This document shows, piece by piece, positions 9,234-18,663 of a DNA stretch of 64,000 bases. A program made the translations under genes and the position numbers. This DNA is from UBA4802 sp964509195 (GTDB lineage: Bacteria; Spirochaetota; UBA4802; UB4802). Positions within the stretch are counted from its first letter, which is position 1. Each line of letters opens with the position of its first letter. The stretch covers positions 52,921 through 116,920 of the forward strand of contig CAZDWJ010000010.1 in the NCBI GenBank assembly GCA_964509195.1, given 5' to 3'. The notes beneath the pieces were generated by a model. It made no database searches, was not told the origin of the DNA, and saw only the letters and a program-made list of their open reading frames with translations.

Positions 9234-10940
9234 ATGATTGTACGATGCACCGATTGCAATGCAGCCTATCAAGTTGATGATGAAAAGGTAGAAAACAAGC
9301 GTTTTGCGTTCACTTGCCCAAAATGCAAGGCTCATGTTGTTATTGATAATCGTATGGAAATAGCGCAGGACAGAAGTTTTGATGAAATGCTTGTGGCACA
9401 AGCTGTAGAAGAAAGACCAAAAAAGCATACACACGCTGATGAATCATTTGAAGATATAGTGCAGGAAGAACCATTTGAAGAACATGCTGCAAAAGATATT
9501 TCTAAAACTGGAGAAGATTTACTTGCTGATATTGAATCGTATGATGCCCCTAAAGGTAAAAAAGGCAAAATAAAAGATGAATTTGAGCCAATTGAAAGCG
9601 AAACAATAGACCTTTCGGATTTTTCAAGCGAGGAATTAAAAGGTGCCACTGAAGAAATGATCCTTCCAGAAGAAGGCCTTGACACAGGGTTATTAATGGA
9701 AGGGGATATCAAATCTGATGAAATTTTCTCAAAAGAAAAGGATGTTGATGAAAGCATAACTATTGATTTAGACACATTAGATATACCTCTGGATGAGTCC
9801 ACGGTAATTGAAGAAGCAGAAATGCCCCTTGAGCCATCAGTGCTTGAAAAAGAAGAATTGCCAGTGGAAGATATTGCCTTTGATGATATATTGGTGTCAG
9901 AAGAAGAAATCCCGCAAAAACCAAAAGCAAAAAAAGCACCCGAAAAAGAACCAATAGATGACATTACCCTGGATCTTGATTCACTTGACATTCAGTTAGA
10001 AGAACATGGGGAAGTATTGCCCGGTGAACAGATTATAGAAGAAGATGAAAAGCTTACTTTAGAAGATGCTGGTTTGACCATAGATGAGCTCATAGAAGAA
10101 GAGCAAAAGAAGCCAGTGGAAGAGGAAGAGGACTTAAAACTTTCCCTTGATGAAATTGAACCAGGGCTTACAGTTGATGATCTGCATAAAGAGTTAACCG
10201 AATCAGAAATTGAAAACTTAATGCTACAGGACATTGAATTGCCCGAAGTGGATCTTGACAAGTTTGAGATGCAAGAAACAGAAATTGAAAAATATGCCCC
10301 AGAAGAATTTGAATATGCAGAAAAAGAAACTGTAGATTCGGTGCCTGTAGGTTTTGTTAATTTAACAGTTGATTATGCATTGTCGTATTCACGTGTTGGC
10401 GCTATATTGCGGCTTCTGGGAATCTATGTGGTGTCACTGCTGCCTCATTTTATTGTTAGTACAATCTATAGTATTGTGTCATCGATAGTTGGCTTTTTTA
10501 ACTGGTGTGTGGTGCTGTTCACAGGACAATTTATTGATGATTTTGCCGACATGCAGCAAAATACATTGCGGTATTATATGGCTATCATAGCGTATGCAGG
10601 GCAGATAATCGAAGACAGGCCTGTATATGCAGGAAGACCAAAAGTTGAACACAGCCTGCAGCTTGACATTGTATATCCTTCAGAACCTTCACGATTGTTG
10701 GCTTTCTTACGGCTTACAGGGATAGGCATACTCATAGCAGCATTGCCGCATCTGTTACTTGTTGTGGTGCTAACACTTGGGATGCTTATCCTTATCCCTG
10801 TTGGTCTTATCTGTATAATTGCAACCAAACGCTGGCCTTCTCTGCTGTTTGATTTTATGTACCGTTATTTACGCTACTATGCACGCGTTAGTGCATATGT
10901 CATAGGATTGGTGGACAAATATCCTTCATTCATTTTTTGA
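9234..10940 (+). CDS. Zinc-ribbon / acidic linker / DUF4389 membrane protein
   Basis: The 568-residue protein begins with an MJ0042-type zinc ribbon: Cys5, Cys8, Cys28 and Cys31. A very acidic low-complexity linker follows (about residues 45-365), rich in Glu/Asp/Leu/Ile repeats of the D-I-T-L-D-L-D-S-L-D kind. Two DUF4389-like membrane modules end it (about 375-460 and 480-568), each with a hydrophobic hairpin, an F-x-x-x-M/R-Y pattern and a tyrosine-proline end. AGGAG is well placed before ATG 9234. Function unknown; the zinc ribbon and acidic arm suggest a scaffold on the cytoplasmic face of the membrane. Confidence 0.7.
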   Translation: MIVRCTDCNAAYQVDDEKVENKRFAFTCPKCKAHVVIDNRMEIAQDRSFDEMLVAQAVEERPKKHTHADESFEDIVQEEPFEEHAAKDISKTGEDLLADIESYDAPKGKKGKIKDEFEPIESETIDLSDFSSEELKGATEEMILPEEGLDTGLLMEGDIKSDEIFSKEKDVDESITIDLDTLDIPLDESTVIEEAEMPLEPSVLEKEELPVEDIAFDDILVSEEEIPQKPKAKKAPEKEPIDDITLDLDSLDIQLEEHGEVLPGEQIIEEDEKLTLEDAGLTIDELIEEEQKKPVEEEEDLKLSLDEIEPGLTVDDLHKELTESEIENLMLQDIELPEVDLDKFEMQETEIEKYAPEEFEYAEKETVDSVPVGFVNLTVDYALSYSRVGAILRLLGIYVVSLLPHFIVSTIYSIVSSIVGFFNWCVVLFTGQFIDDFADMQQNTLRYYMAIIAYAGQIIEDRPVYAGRPKVEHSLQLDIVYPSEPSRLLAFLRLTGIGILIAALPHLLLVVVLTLGMLILIPVGLICIIATKRWPSLLFDFMYRYLRYYARVSAYVIGLVDKYPSFIF

Positions 10941-10991
10941 TAGACAACCCGCTCAGCACCTCTTACAGTGCCTGTATATACATAATGTTCT

Positions 10992-12956
10992 ATGGATATT
11001 CAATCTATCATACATGATATGTTTGCAAGCGGGATGTTGTCACGCTATATCCGCGATTTTGAGTATCGCTCCATTCAGGAAGAGATGGCACATGCTATTG
11101 TACAGTCGTGGTATGATCAGAAACACATTGTCATTGAAGCGGGTACCGGTACTGGCAAAACGTTTGGCTATCTTTTGCCTGCTGCGCTATTTGCACTGTA
11201 TGAAGAAGTAAAGGTGGCGATAGTTACTGAGACAAAAGCCCTGCAGCAGCAATTAATCCTTAAAGATTTACCAGTGGTTGCTTCACTACTGGAAGAAGTA
11301 ACCGATAGCTCCTTAGAATATGCTCTGTGCTTGGGAAGCAACAATTACCCCTGCTTCAGGCGAATGCAGCATGTACTTGAAACAGGCAGTTTTGACAAAA
11401 GATTTGCAGGAGATATCAACTATTTACACACATTGTTAAAAAAAGATCATACCCTTACCCGCTTTGATGTTCAGGTTGCGGATGCTTTATGGAATACTAT
11501 CTGCCGTGAATCTGAATTGTGTTCTATGAACAAATGTAAGTTTAAGAATAAATGTTCGTATATGGAAGCACGCAAACGGTGGCAGCAGGCAAATCTTTTG
11601 GTCATGAATCATTATCTGTTTTTTTCAAATATTGCAGCGTCAAAGTCGCTGGTGCCGGATTGTAGGGTTGTGGTGTTTGATGAAGCACATTCGCTTGAAC
11701 GAATAGCCGCAAGTCAGTTAGGATTTACTATAAATACGCAGGCACTCAAAGAAACACTGGAACATATGATACACCGCAAAAAGGGCTCTATGCTTATTGA
11801 ACGGTGGCTTCCACACAGCCTTCATCAGGATGCCATTGAAGTGTTTGACAATGCGTTGCGTCAGGTGCAGGTATGCAGATCTGTTTGCAATAATATAATT
11901 CAAGAACTGCAAACACTCAGGTTGCGCAATCCCTTAAAGGAATGCCTGCCACTTTTGAAAGCCCTTGAAGAGATACTTGCCCTATTTGAAAAAGTTGAAG
12001 CAGAAAAACTTGATGAAGATATTCGGCTTGAGTTTGAGTACCATAAAAGCATTATCATGAATACATGTAATGACCTTGGTATGATTGTGTTTATGGATGA
12101 TGATAGTTACGTGTACTGGCTGGAAAAGGAAAAAAATGGGAGCAGTACTGTTCTTTTATGTGGCCAACCACTTGATGTTGCTTCCATCATACATAAAGAA
12201 GTGGTGGAATATTATGACCACCTGGCGTTTGTGTCAGCCACGTTAAGTGTTAACAATACATTTGATTACTTTATTCAAAGCATTGGCCTTACTAATGTGA
12301 CAACGTTAGCATTACCTTCCCCATTTGATTTTGCCAATCAATCAATATTATTCATTGATAGGGAAAATGTAGCTCCATCGGAAGATGCATTTGCAGATAA
12401 GGCAGCAGAGATAATAAAAACTATAATTAACATTGTACAGGGAAGATGCCTTGTGCTTTTTACTTCGTATTCAATGTTAACACAGTTGTATGAAAAGCTA
12501 TGCAATGCTATCCCTTATACAATATTTTCGCAGCATCGGATGAATGCTTCAGTAGCATTGCAGGAATACATTACGTGCGATAATGCAGTTCTTTTTGGAA
12601 CACATTCGTTCTGGCAGGGCGTGGACCTTCCAGGGGATTTAGCACGTGCAGTTATTATCATGAAGCTGCCATTTGAGGCTCCGGAAAATCCGGTTGTACA
12701 GGCAAAAATAGAAAAAATTCAAAAAGAGAACGGCAATCCATTCATGAGATATCAGTTGCCGTATGCGGTACTGTTATTAAAACAGGGCGTTGGGAGGCTT
12801 ATCCGTAAATCAACCGATAAAGGCATAATAGCAATTCTTGACCCGCGTATTGTGGGTAAATCGTATGGCAGGATATTTTTAGCCTCACTTCCCAACTCAA
12901 AGAGAGTATACTCACTTGAGGAGCTGCACAAAGCATATAAAGAACTTAACATGTGA
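10992..12956 (+). CDS. DinG/XPD-family ATP-dependent DNA helicase
   Basis: The 654-residue protein carries Walker A (EAGTGTGKT, about residues 50-58), a DEAH box (VVFDEAHS), an S-A-T-L motif III, and the C-terminal Q-G-x-G-R-L-I-R-K motif VI. Between motifs I and II lie the cysteines expected for an XPD/DinG iron-sulphur cluster, including the C-x5-C-x4-C-x5-C group in the stretch around residues 174-194. The family unwinds 5'-3', acting on R-loops and damaged or structured DNA. There is no clear ribosome-binding site before ATG 10992. A perfect terminator hairpin follows downstream at 13146-13178. Confidence 0.88.
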   Translation: MDIQSIIHDMFASGMLSRYIRDFEYRSIQEEMAHAIVQSWYDQKHIVIEAGTGTGKTFGYLLPAALFALYEEVKVAIVTETKALQQQLILKDLPVVASLLEEVTDSSLEYALCLGSNNYPCFRRMQHVLETGSFDKRFAGDINYLHTLLKKDHTLTRFDVQVADALWNTICRESELCSMNKCKFKNKCSYMEARKRWQQANLLVMNHYLFFSNIAASKSLVPDCRVVVFDEAHSLERIAASQLGFTINTQALKETLEHMIHRKKGSMLIERWLPHSLHQDAIEVFDNALRQVQVCRSVCNNIIQELQTLRLRNPLKECLPLLKALEEILALFEKVEAEKLDEDIRLEFEYHKSIIMNTCNDLGMIVFMDDDSYVYWLEKEKNGSSTVLLCGQPLDVASIIHKEVVEYYDHLAFVSATLSVNNTFDYFIQSIGLTNVTTLALPSPFDFANQSILFIDRENVAPSEDAFADKAAEIIKTIINIVQGRCLVLFTSYSMLTQLYEKLCNAIPYTIFSQHRMNASVALQEYITCDNAVLFGTHSFWQGVDLPGDLARAVIIMKLPFEAPENPVVQAKIEKIQKENGNPFMRYQLPYAVLLLKQGVGRLIRKSTDKGIIAILDPRIVGKSYGRIFLASLPNSKRVYSLEELHKAYKELNM

Positions 12957-13145
12957 AGGTGTGCGTTTGTTATATTGAATACCAGAATCACATTCGTCAA
13001 GGGGTTTTTGCAGTAAGACCATTTATTAAATTGTCATTCTGAATCCTGAAGATATCTGGATAAAGCAATCACTTCGTTTGAGTGGAATGATATTGCCTTG
13101 TTTTCTAAAAAAACCGTGAATTCTTGCAATGATGGTAGTGTGTGT

Positions 13146-13180
13146 AAAAAAATACTTGCAATCTGCAAGTATTTTTTTCT
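13146..13180. terminator. Perfect 15-bp intrinsic terminator hairpin
   Basis: Arms 13146-13160 and 13164-13178 are perfectly complementary (A-run plus TACTTGCA against TGCAAGTA plus T-run) around a 3-base ATC loop. The symmetrical A and T tracts make it usable in both directions. It separates the helicase gene from the MarR gene and lies inside the upstream extension of the MarR reading frame, which argues against starting MarR there. Confidence 0.8.
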
Positions 13181-13205
13181 TTTGTTCTTGTTAAGGACTG
13201 ATACT

Positions 13206-13664
13206 ATGAGCTATCGCCAAAACAAACAAAAAAAAGAGATTGTTGCACTAATGCGTAATGTGCTATGCGCAGTGTATCATTTTGAGCGCTATAAAGAAAA
13301 ATATTATGGCATTACCTATGAGCTCTATTATGCACTGACTCTTATCAATAATGCAAAACGACTAACCATCTCCAGTATTGCTGAAGCGATGATGATCCCT
13401 TTGCATAAGGCTACACGAATTATACAGAGATTGCACTCAAGACGGTTAGTTCAAAGAAAAATATCTGAGCGCGATAAGCGTGTGGTGTATGTATCACTCA
13501 CTAAAAAAGGCAGGGAATTCCTTACAGGAATTGAAAATTTTTGCTATGCTACAGTGATGAGCAATGCTGCCAGCTTGTCAGATGATGAGTTGTCAAAGCT
13601 TATACATGTTGCAACACACATTCCTGATATTTTGCGTATTCAACAATCTACAAAAATGAGGTGA
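13206..13664 (+). CDS. MarR-family transcriptional regulator
   Basis: About 152 residues with a winged-helix core: a helix around T-I-S-S-I-A-E-A-M, a recognition helix L-H-K-A-T-R-I-I-Q-R-L and a wing with R-D-K-R-V-V-Y-V-S-L-T-K-K-G, the classic MarR signature. The frame is open from 13098, but AAGGA 8 bases before ATG 13206 and the terminator hairpin at 13146-13178 fix this start. The stop lies 3 bases before the AOR gene, whose Shine-Dalgarno overlaps the end of this gene, so it is probably its co-transcribed regulator. One copy of the GAGCTATCGC motif covers codons 2-4. Confidence 0.85.
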   Translation: MSYRQNKQKKEIVALMRNVLCAVYHFERYKEKYYGITYELYYALTLINNAKRLTISSIAEAMMIPLHKATRIIQRLHSRRLVQRKISERDKRVVYVSLTKKGREFLTGIENFCYATVMSNAASLSDDELSKLIHVATHIPDILRIQQSTKMR

Positions 13665-13667
13665 AGT

Positions 13668-15566
13668 ATGCCAGGTAAATTCAAAGGCTATATGGGGAAA
13701 ATCTGTGATATTAATCTTTCAACAGGAACCATTGGGGAATATCCACTATCTGATGAAGACAGGGAAAAGTATTTGGGTGGGCGGTTTATTTCTACAAAAA
13801 TTTTGTGGGACCAGCTTAGCCCCGGTATAGATGCGCTTTCACCTGAAAATATATTAATTGTTATGACCTCCCCTTTGACTGGCACTGGTGCACCTTCAAG
13901 TAGCAGATTTGATATATCTGCTAAAAGCCCGCTGACAGGGCTCATTGGCCATTCAAACAGTGGTGGTAATTTTGGCATGCATTTGAAGCGTGCAGGATTT
14001 GATGGTGTGGTGGTGCGGGGAAAGGCAGACAAACCGGTGTATATCGAATTTGATAATGGCAAAGTAAGTATTAAAGATGCCTATTCATTGTGGGGAATGA
14101 ATACGCAGGATGCCCAAAGGGCAATGGGGCAGGGTGGTACGCTTGCTATAGGACCTGCAGGGGAAAATCAGGTGTTATTTGCTTCAGTTGTATCACAGGA
14201 GCGCAGCCACGGCAGGTGCGGTATGGGTGCCGTCATGGGGTCAAAAAACCTTAAAGGGATGATTGCGCGCGGTTCAGAAAAAATTCCGATCCACAATACT
14301 GAGGAATTTAAAAAACATGTTAAACAGTGGATTACCATGTTGCAGAAGCATCCTGCAACGGGTGAGTTTGCTCCACGCTATGGTACGGCTGGTTTTTTAA
14401 CAGCACTTTCAATGAACAATGCATTGCCTACAAAAAACTTTTCTAAAGGGAGTTTTGAACATGCGTGGAAGATTGGTGGGGAAAGATTGGCCGATGAATT
14501 TTTAGTAAAAAATTCAGGATGTATTTCTTGTCCCATACGCTGTGGCAGAGTAGTTGAAATAGATGGGAAAGAAGTGAAAGGACCAGAATATGAGATTTTA
14601 TCGCTACTTGGTTCTAATATGCTTATCGATGATATGGATGCAATCATAAAGTGGAACTATCAGCTTGACCTTCTGGGACTTGATGCCATTACCACTGGCA
14701 CGTTGATGGGATTTGTGGCAGAACTCAATGAGCGTGGCATATGGAACTGTGGTATTGAATTTGGGAAAAAGGACAATATATTGCAGGTTATTGAAGACAT
14801 TGCCTATAAACGGGGTATTGGGCAGGAACTATCGCATGGTGTACGATACCTTGCACAAAAATATAATGCTCATGATTTTGCACCTCATGTCAAGGGTCTG
14901 GAACTTGCCGCGTATGAACCACGTGCCTCTTTTGGTCATGGATTGGGGTATGCTACAGCATCGCGGGGTGCGTGTCATTTAGATGGTGGATACATGATAT
15001 ACTTTGAGGTAACAGGGCCTGTGACGCTCAATCCGCATCATTATCGCTCAAAGCCATCATGGACGATACTTGATCAGAATCTGCTTGCAGCAGTCAGTGC
15101 AGGTGGTAATTGCCTTTTTACTTCATGGACATTTGTGCCTACTATTGCATATACAGTGCCGGGCAGGAAATGGATTTTTTCACTTTTGCAATTTATTCTG
15201 ACGCATACATGGCTACTTATTGACCTTACCGTGAAAATGCCTAAGTGGATAATGTCCTTCCATGTGCCTTTGCTACCGCACACTAAGGCTATTGAACTTG
15301 CTACTGGTATGAAGATGGATTTTGGCAGGTTTTACCTGGTTGGGGAACGTGGATATACACTGGAGCGAATGTTCAATATAAGGGAAGGATTGAATGCAAA
15401 AGATGATACATTGCCCGCGCGTTTTACTAAAGAACCGCTTAAGTGTGGCAAAAAAGGTTATAGCATTCCTATAGATAAAATGCGCAAAAAATATTACAAG
15501 CTACGTGGATGGGATAAAGAAGGCAAACCTACTGAAAAGTTACTGAAAAAATTAAATATTGTATGA
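13668..15566 (+). CDS. Tungsten-type aldehyde:ferredoxin oxidoreductase (AOR family)
   Basis: The 632-residue protein begins with the AOR N-domain (G-x-x-G-K-I-C-D-I-N-L, LGGR) and the pterin-binding stretch S-S-S-R-F-D-I-S-A-K-S-P-L-T-G. Cysteines at about 285, 288 and 292 (CxxCxxxC) and a C-terminal Cys near 480 (GGNCLF) fit the 4Fe-4S ligands; DLLGLD follows as the first pterin loop. The usual second DxxGL(C) loop reads S-A-G-G-N-C, which sets it apart from classical AOR. It would oxidise aldehydes to acids with ferredoxin in the cytoplasm; the substrate is unknown. GAGGTGA precedes ATG 13668. The wtpABC tungstate transporter lies 3 kb downstream. Confidence 0.88.
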   Translation: MPGKFKGYMGKICDINLSTGTIGEYPLSDEDREKYLGGRFISTKILWDQLSPGIDALSPENILIVMTSPLTGTGAPSSSRFDISAKSPLTGLIGHSNSGGNFGMHLKRAGFDGVVVRGKADKPVYIEFDNGKVSIKDAYSLWGMNTQDAQRAMGQGGTLAIGPAGENQVLFASVVSQERSHGRCGMGAVMGSKNLKGMIARGSEKIPIHNTEEFKKHVKQWITMLQKHPATGEFAPRYGTAGFLTALSMNNALPTKNFSKGSFEHAWKIGGERLADEFLVKNSGCISCPIRCGRVVEIDGKEVKGPEYEILSLLGSNMLIDDMDAIIKWNYQLDLLGLDAITTGTLMGFVAELNERGIWNCGIEFGKKDNILQVIEDIAYKRGIGQELSHGVRYLAQKYNAHDFAPHVKGLELAAYEPRASFGHGLGYATASRGACHLDGGYMIYFEVTGPVTLNPHHYRSKPSWTILDQNLLAAVSAGGNCLFTSWTFVPTIAYTVPGRKWIFSLLQFILTHTWLLIDLTVKMPKWIMSFHVPLLPHTKAIELATGMKMDFGRFYLVGERGYTLERMFNIREGLNAKDDTLPARFTKEPLKCGKKGYSIPIDKMRKKYYKLRGWDKEGKPTEKLLKKLNIV

Positions 15567-15614
15567 TGGAGGATAATGGTACATCTATTGCCTGCAGTGA
15601 CGGATATAGTACTG

Positions 15615-15974
15615 TTATGCTTTTGTTGTAATGTTTTTCAAGGCTTCTTCGTTGGTTTGATAAATGTTGACAAAATCTGTTATGCCAACAATATCCATCA
15701 CTTTTTGAAAATGCTGCGAAAGGCTTGTAAACACCACCTTGCCGCCAAAATCGCCAAAATCCTGGATAATGTTAATTAATGTAGCAATACCTGCAGAATT
15801 TATATATTTAGTATTATTGAAATCAATTATCAGATAAAAAGGGGAATGTTTTTCTTTAAGTTCCCTGTAACTGTTCATGATATCAGTATCAGCTTCAGAA
15901 GTAATATCTCCTTCTAAAACAAGAAGTGGTATGCTATTCAAAACTTTTGATGAAACACGATGCGTTTTTTCCAT
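15615..15974 (-). CDS. STAS-domain anti-anti-sigma factor-like protein
   Basis: A 119-residue STAS domain with the L-x-x-x-E-G-D-I start and the phospho-site loop Y-I-N-S-A-G-I-A-T-L, where Ser60 would be the phosphorylated serine. Such proteins bind anti-sigma kinases or PP2C partners in partner-switching control. The frame is open to ATG 16052, which overlaps the stop of pcrA as ATGA, so a start there with 26 extra residues through translational coupling is possible. The shorter form matches normal STAS length and is preferred. No cognate kinase is in the window. Confidence 0.8.
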   Translation of the reverse strand: MEKTHRVSSKVLNSIPLLVLEGDITSEADTDIMNSYRELKEKHSPFYLIIDFNNTKYINSAGIATLINIIQDFGDFGGKVVFTSLSQHFQKVMDIVGITDFVNIYQTNEEALKNITTKA

Positions 15975-16048
15975 AACGTAAGCCTTATAGTAATATTTCT
16001 CAATATACAAATTAAGCATTTTTAAGTATAAATTGTCAAGAAAAAAAA

Positions 16049-18253
16049 TCATGATACAGGTTCAAGTGGTGTGTAGCGCTCTAAAAATGTTTTGGTAAAT
16101 CCATTTAAAAATCTAATGGTTAGCTTCACATTATCCCCCTTGCCCTGTATTGTGGTTATGGTGCCAATGCCAAATGAGGGGTGCTTGACTCTTTGATGGA
16201 CTTTAAATCGGGAATCGGTATATTCACTCTGTGAACTGGAATAAACATTAACATGTATAGAATTATATTTATTAGAGGATGACAATTGGGGGGCATCCCA
16301 GGAATTATATGATGAATTATATACCGTACATTCACACAATGTAGACGGCAATTCGCTCAAGAATCGCGACGCTTCTTTATATTGAGCACTGCCCCAGCTT
16401 CTTCTAAGTTCTGCACCTGTGATAAAGAGCCTGTCCTTTGCACGTGTCATGCCTACATAGCATAAGCGCCGTTCTTCCTCAATTCCTTCTTCGGTATCAC
16501 TTGAATTGGCATGAGGGAACAACCCTTCTTCCATGCCGGTTAAAAATACAACAGGGAACTCAAGGCCCTTAGCATTGTGCACGGTCATAAGGGTAACGGC
16601 ATCCTGAACGGTGCCATTTGTTTCATCAGAGGGAGTAAGGAGTGAAATGTCCTGTAAAAATTCATCAAGCGTGGCTTCCGGGTTTACGTGCTCATACTCA
16701 AATATGCTGTTTACAAATGCATCTATATTTTCAAGCCTTCCACGCGATTCAATGCTGTTTTCTTCTTCAAGGCTTTTTTTGTAGTGTGTGTCATTTATGA
16801 TACTTAAACACAAATCAGAAAGTTTATAACGCTGAGGGGATTCTCTAGTTTTATCAATTAATTTCTGCATAGTATCTTTAAATGCAGTAAGTGCGGGCGA
16901 TAATTTATATGAATAGGCTTCACTGCGGAGAATGATGTCCCATTCGCTGACACCGTGTACATACGCAGCGTCACGTATTTTTTCGATAGTTGCTGCACCT
17001 ATGCCGCGCGCTGGTGTATTGATGATACGCAGCAGCGATACTGTATCCTGCTGATTTGCAATAAATCGCATGTATGCAATAATGTCTTTTATCTCTTTGC
17101 GCTCATAAAATTTTACACTGCCAATAACCACATACGGAATGTTTTCTTTGCGCAGATGTTCCTCAAATATGCGCGATTGAGCATTGGTGCGGTAGAATAT
17201 GGCAAAGTCTTTATTTGTGTAGCCTTCTTTATGTTTCAGGCTAACAATAGAATTGATAACGTACTCCGCTTCACCGTATTCATTGTTTGCTGTGCACACA
17301 ATTATTGGTTCACCATCACCACGGTGTGCTGTCAGCTTTTTATCTTTCCGTTTATAGTTATTCTTTATCACATGCCATGCGGCTTGCAATATTGGTTCAG
17401 TAGAGCGATAGTTCCTGTGTAAGGTGATCACTGTTGCATTAGGGTAATCTTTTTCAAAATTCAAAATATTGCGGATGTCAGCACCACGCCATGAATAGAT
17501 CGACTGATCATCGTCACCTACCACACAGATATTCTTTGTTTCTGAAGATAAATATTTTGCAATTAAGTACTGCGCAATATTTGTATCCTGATATTCATCA
17601 ATCATAAAATATTTCCACCGGGACTGTAGTTTTTGCAGTACTTCTTTGTTTCGCAAAAGCTGCACAGTATAGATTAAAAGATCACTGAAATCCAGGGCAT
17701 TGGCACTTTTAAGCTTTTCATGGTACTTTGTAAAAATTTCAGGGAAATTAAATGAATGAAATTTTGGCAAAAGCGGTGTTACATCACCACCTTCAATATT
17801 GTGAGTGCTTTCTTTTATCTTTGAAATTTTTTCGGCTATCATTGAGGGTTTTACAGCTTTGGGATCAATGTGCAGGTCGTGCAGTATATCTTTGATTACT
17901 GATTCCTGGTCATGGGTATCGTAGATGGTAAAATTTGAAGGAATGCCGATTGCTTCACCGTGACGACGCAGAATATATACGCCAAGCGAATGAAATGTTT
18001 TTATCATGACACTTTCGCCAATAGGACCAATAAGATCTTTGATACGATTACGCATCTCTTCGGCAGCTTTGTTGGTGAATGTAACAGCAACAATGGCAAA
18101 AGGTGGAACACCAGCGTTCTTTATAAGATGAGCTATCCTGTAGGTAATTACCCGTGTTTTACCCGAACCTGCACCGGCCAGTATCAAAAGAGGCCCCTCA
18201 ATATGGGTGACAGCCTTATATTGCTCTTCATTAAGATTTTGCAAAATGTCCAT
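16049..18253 (-). CDS. pcrA: PcrA/UvrD-type ATP-dependent DNA helicase
   Basis: The 734-residue superfamily-1A helicase has all the expected motifs: Walker A (LAGAGSGKTRV), motif Ia (VTFTNKAAEEM), motif II (DEYQDTN), motif III (GDDDQSIYSWRGAD), and motifs IV-VI, including VTLMTVHNAKGLEFPVVF and EEERRLCYVGMTRA. The last ~45 residues (V-K-H-P-S-F-G-I-G-T-I) are the PcrA/UvrD C-terminal Tudor-like domain. It unwinds 3'-5' in nucleotide-excision and mismatch repair and clears RecA or RNA polymerase. It is coupled to the STAS gene by an ATGA overlap, which is unusual company for this helicase. Confidence 0.93.
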   Translation of the reverse strand: MDILQNLNEEQYKAVTHIEGPLLILAGAGSGKTRVITYRIAHLIKNAGVPPFAIVAVTFTNKAAEEMRNRIKDLIGPIGESVMIKTFHSLGVYILRRHGEAIGIPSNFTIYDTHDQESVIKDILHDLHIDPKAVKPSMIAEKISKIKESTHNIEGGDVTPLLPKFHSFNFPEIFTKYHEKLKSANALDFSDLLIYTVQLLRNKEVLQKLQSRWKYFMIDEYQDTNIAQYLIAKYLSSETKNICVVGDDDQSIYSWRGADIRNILNFEKDYPNATVITLHRNYRSTEPILQAAWHVIKNNYKRKDKKLTAHRGDGEPIIVCTANNEYGEAEYVINSIVSLKHKEGYTNKDFAIFYRTNAQSRIFEEHLRKENIPYVVIGSVKFYERKEIKDIIAYMRFIANQQDTVSLLRIINTPARGIGAATIEKIRDAAYVHGVSEWDIILRSEAYSYKLSPALTAFKDTMQKLIDKTRESPQRYKLSDLCLSIINDTHYKKSLEEENSIESRGRLENIDAFVNSIFEYEHVNPEATLDEFLQDISLLTPSDETNGTVQDAVTLMTVHNAKGLEFPVVFLTGMEEGLFPHANSSDTEEGIEEERRLCYVGMTRAKDRLFITGAELRRSWGSAQYKEASRFLSELPSTLCECTVYNSSYNSWDAPQLSSSNKYNSIHVNVYSSSQSEYTDSRFKVHQRVKHPSFGIGTITTIQGKGDNVKLTIRFLNGFTKTFLERYTPLEPVS

Positions 18254-18663
18254 AGTAGTATTCTGGGATTATATATATTTAAAATGACATAATTAATAGT
18301 GCAATAAATTGTTCAAGAATAAAAATTTAAAAAATCAAGGTGCGTCATACAAGTTTTGCAACAAGGTAAGTAATACTATTGCAATCACATAACTTTTCTG
18401 ACAATACCTATATGGTTTATATATAATTATTGAAAAAACTTTTATCTTAACTGTTATCTAAATTAATAATTTCATCCTTTTTAGGGTAGATATTTTCTAC
18501 AATACTTTCACTCTGTTTACAGTTTTAGAAGTGGAATAAAGACGCATTTAGTAAAAAATAATATCACTTTGGTATTTTTACTTGCAAACAACGCTAATGT
18601 TATAACATATAGAGGCGTAACGCTAAAGGTCGATTCATATTTAGAAAAAAAGGAAATTGAAGA
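18254..18663. other. Divergent intergenic region pcrA / wtpA
   Basis: About 410 AT-rich bases between divergent genes. Apart from the palindrome and direct repeats at 18590-18626 (separate entry) I see no RNA gene, ORF or clear promoter. Confidence 0.4.
18590..18626. promoter_or_regulatory. Palindrome with flanking direct repeats upstream of wtpA
   Basis: A perfect 12-base palindrome ATGTTATAACAT (18597-18608) overlaps the end of one AACGCTAA (18590-18597) and is followed by a second AACGCTAA (18619-18626), repeats spaced 29 bases apart. It lies 38-74 bases before the wtpA start, a normal place for a repressor or ModE/TunR-like oxyanion regulator. The regulator itself is not in the window; its identity is inference. 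Confidence 0.4.

Noticed and set aside
9332..9991. Long reverse-strand ORF opposite the zinc-ribbon gene
   Set aside because: Ser-rich translation is the mirror of an acidic GAA/GAT-rich linker; no ribosome-binding site and no domain.
13098..13205. N-terminal extension of the MarR gene
   Set aside because: It would run through a perfect terminator hairpin; a good Shine-Dalgarno supports ATG 13206.
15576..15779. Forward 67-residue ORF with GGAGG upstream
   Set aside because: Although the ribosome-binding site looks good, it is antisense to the conserved STAS gene and its protein shows no sensible pattern beyond that mirror.
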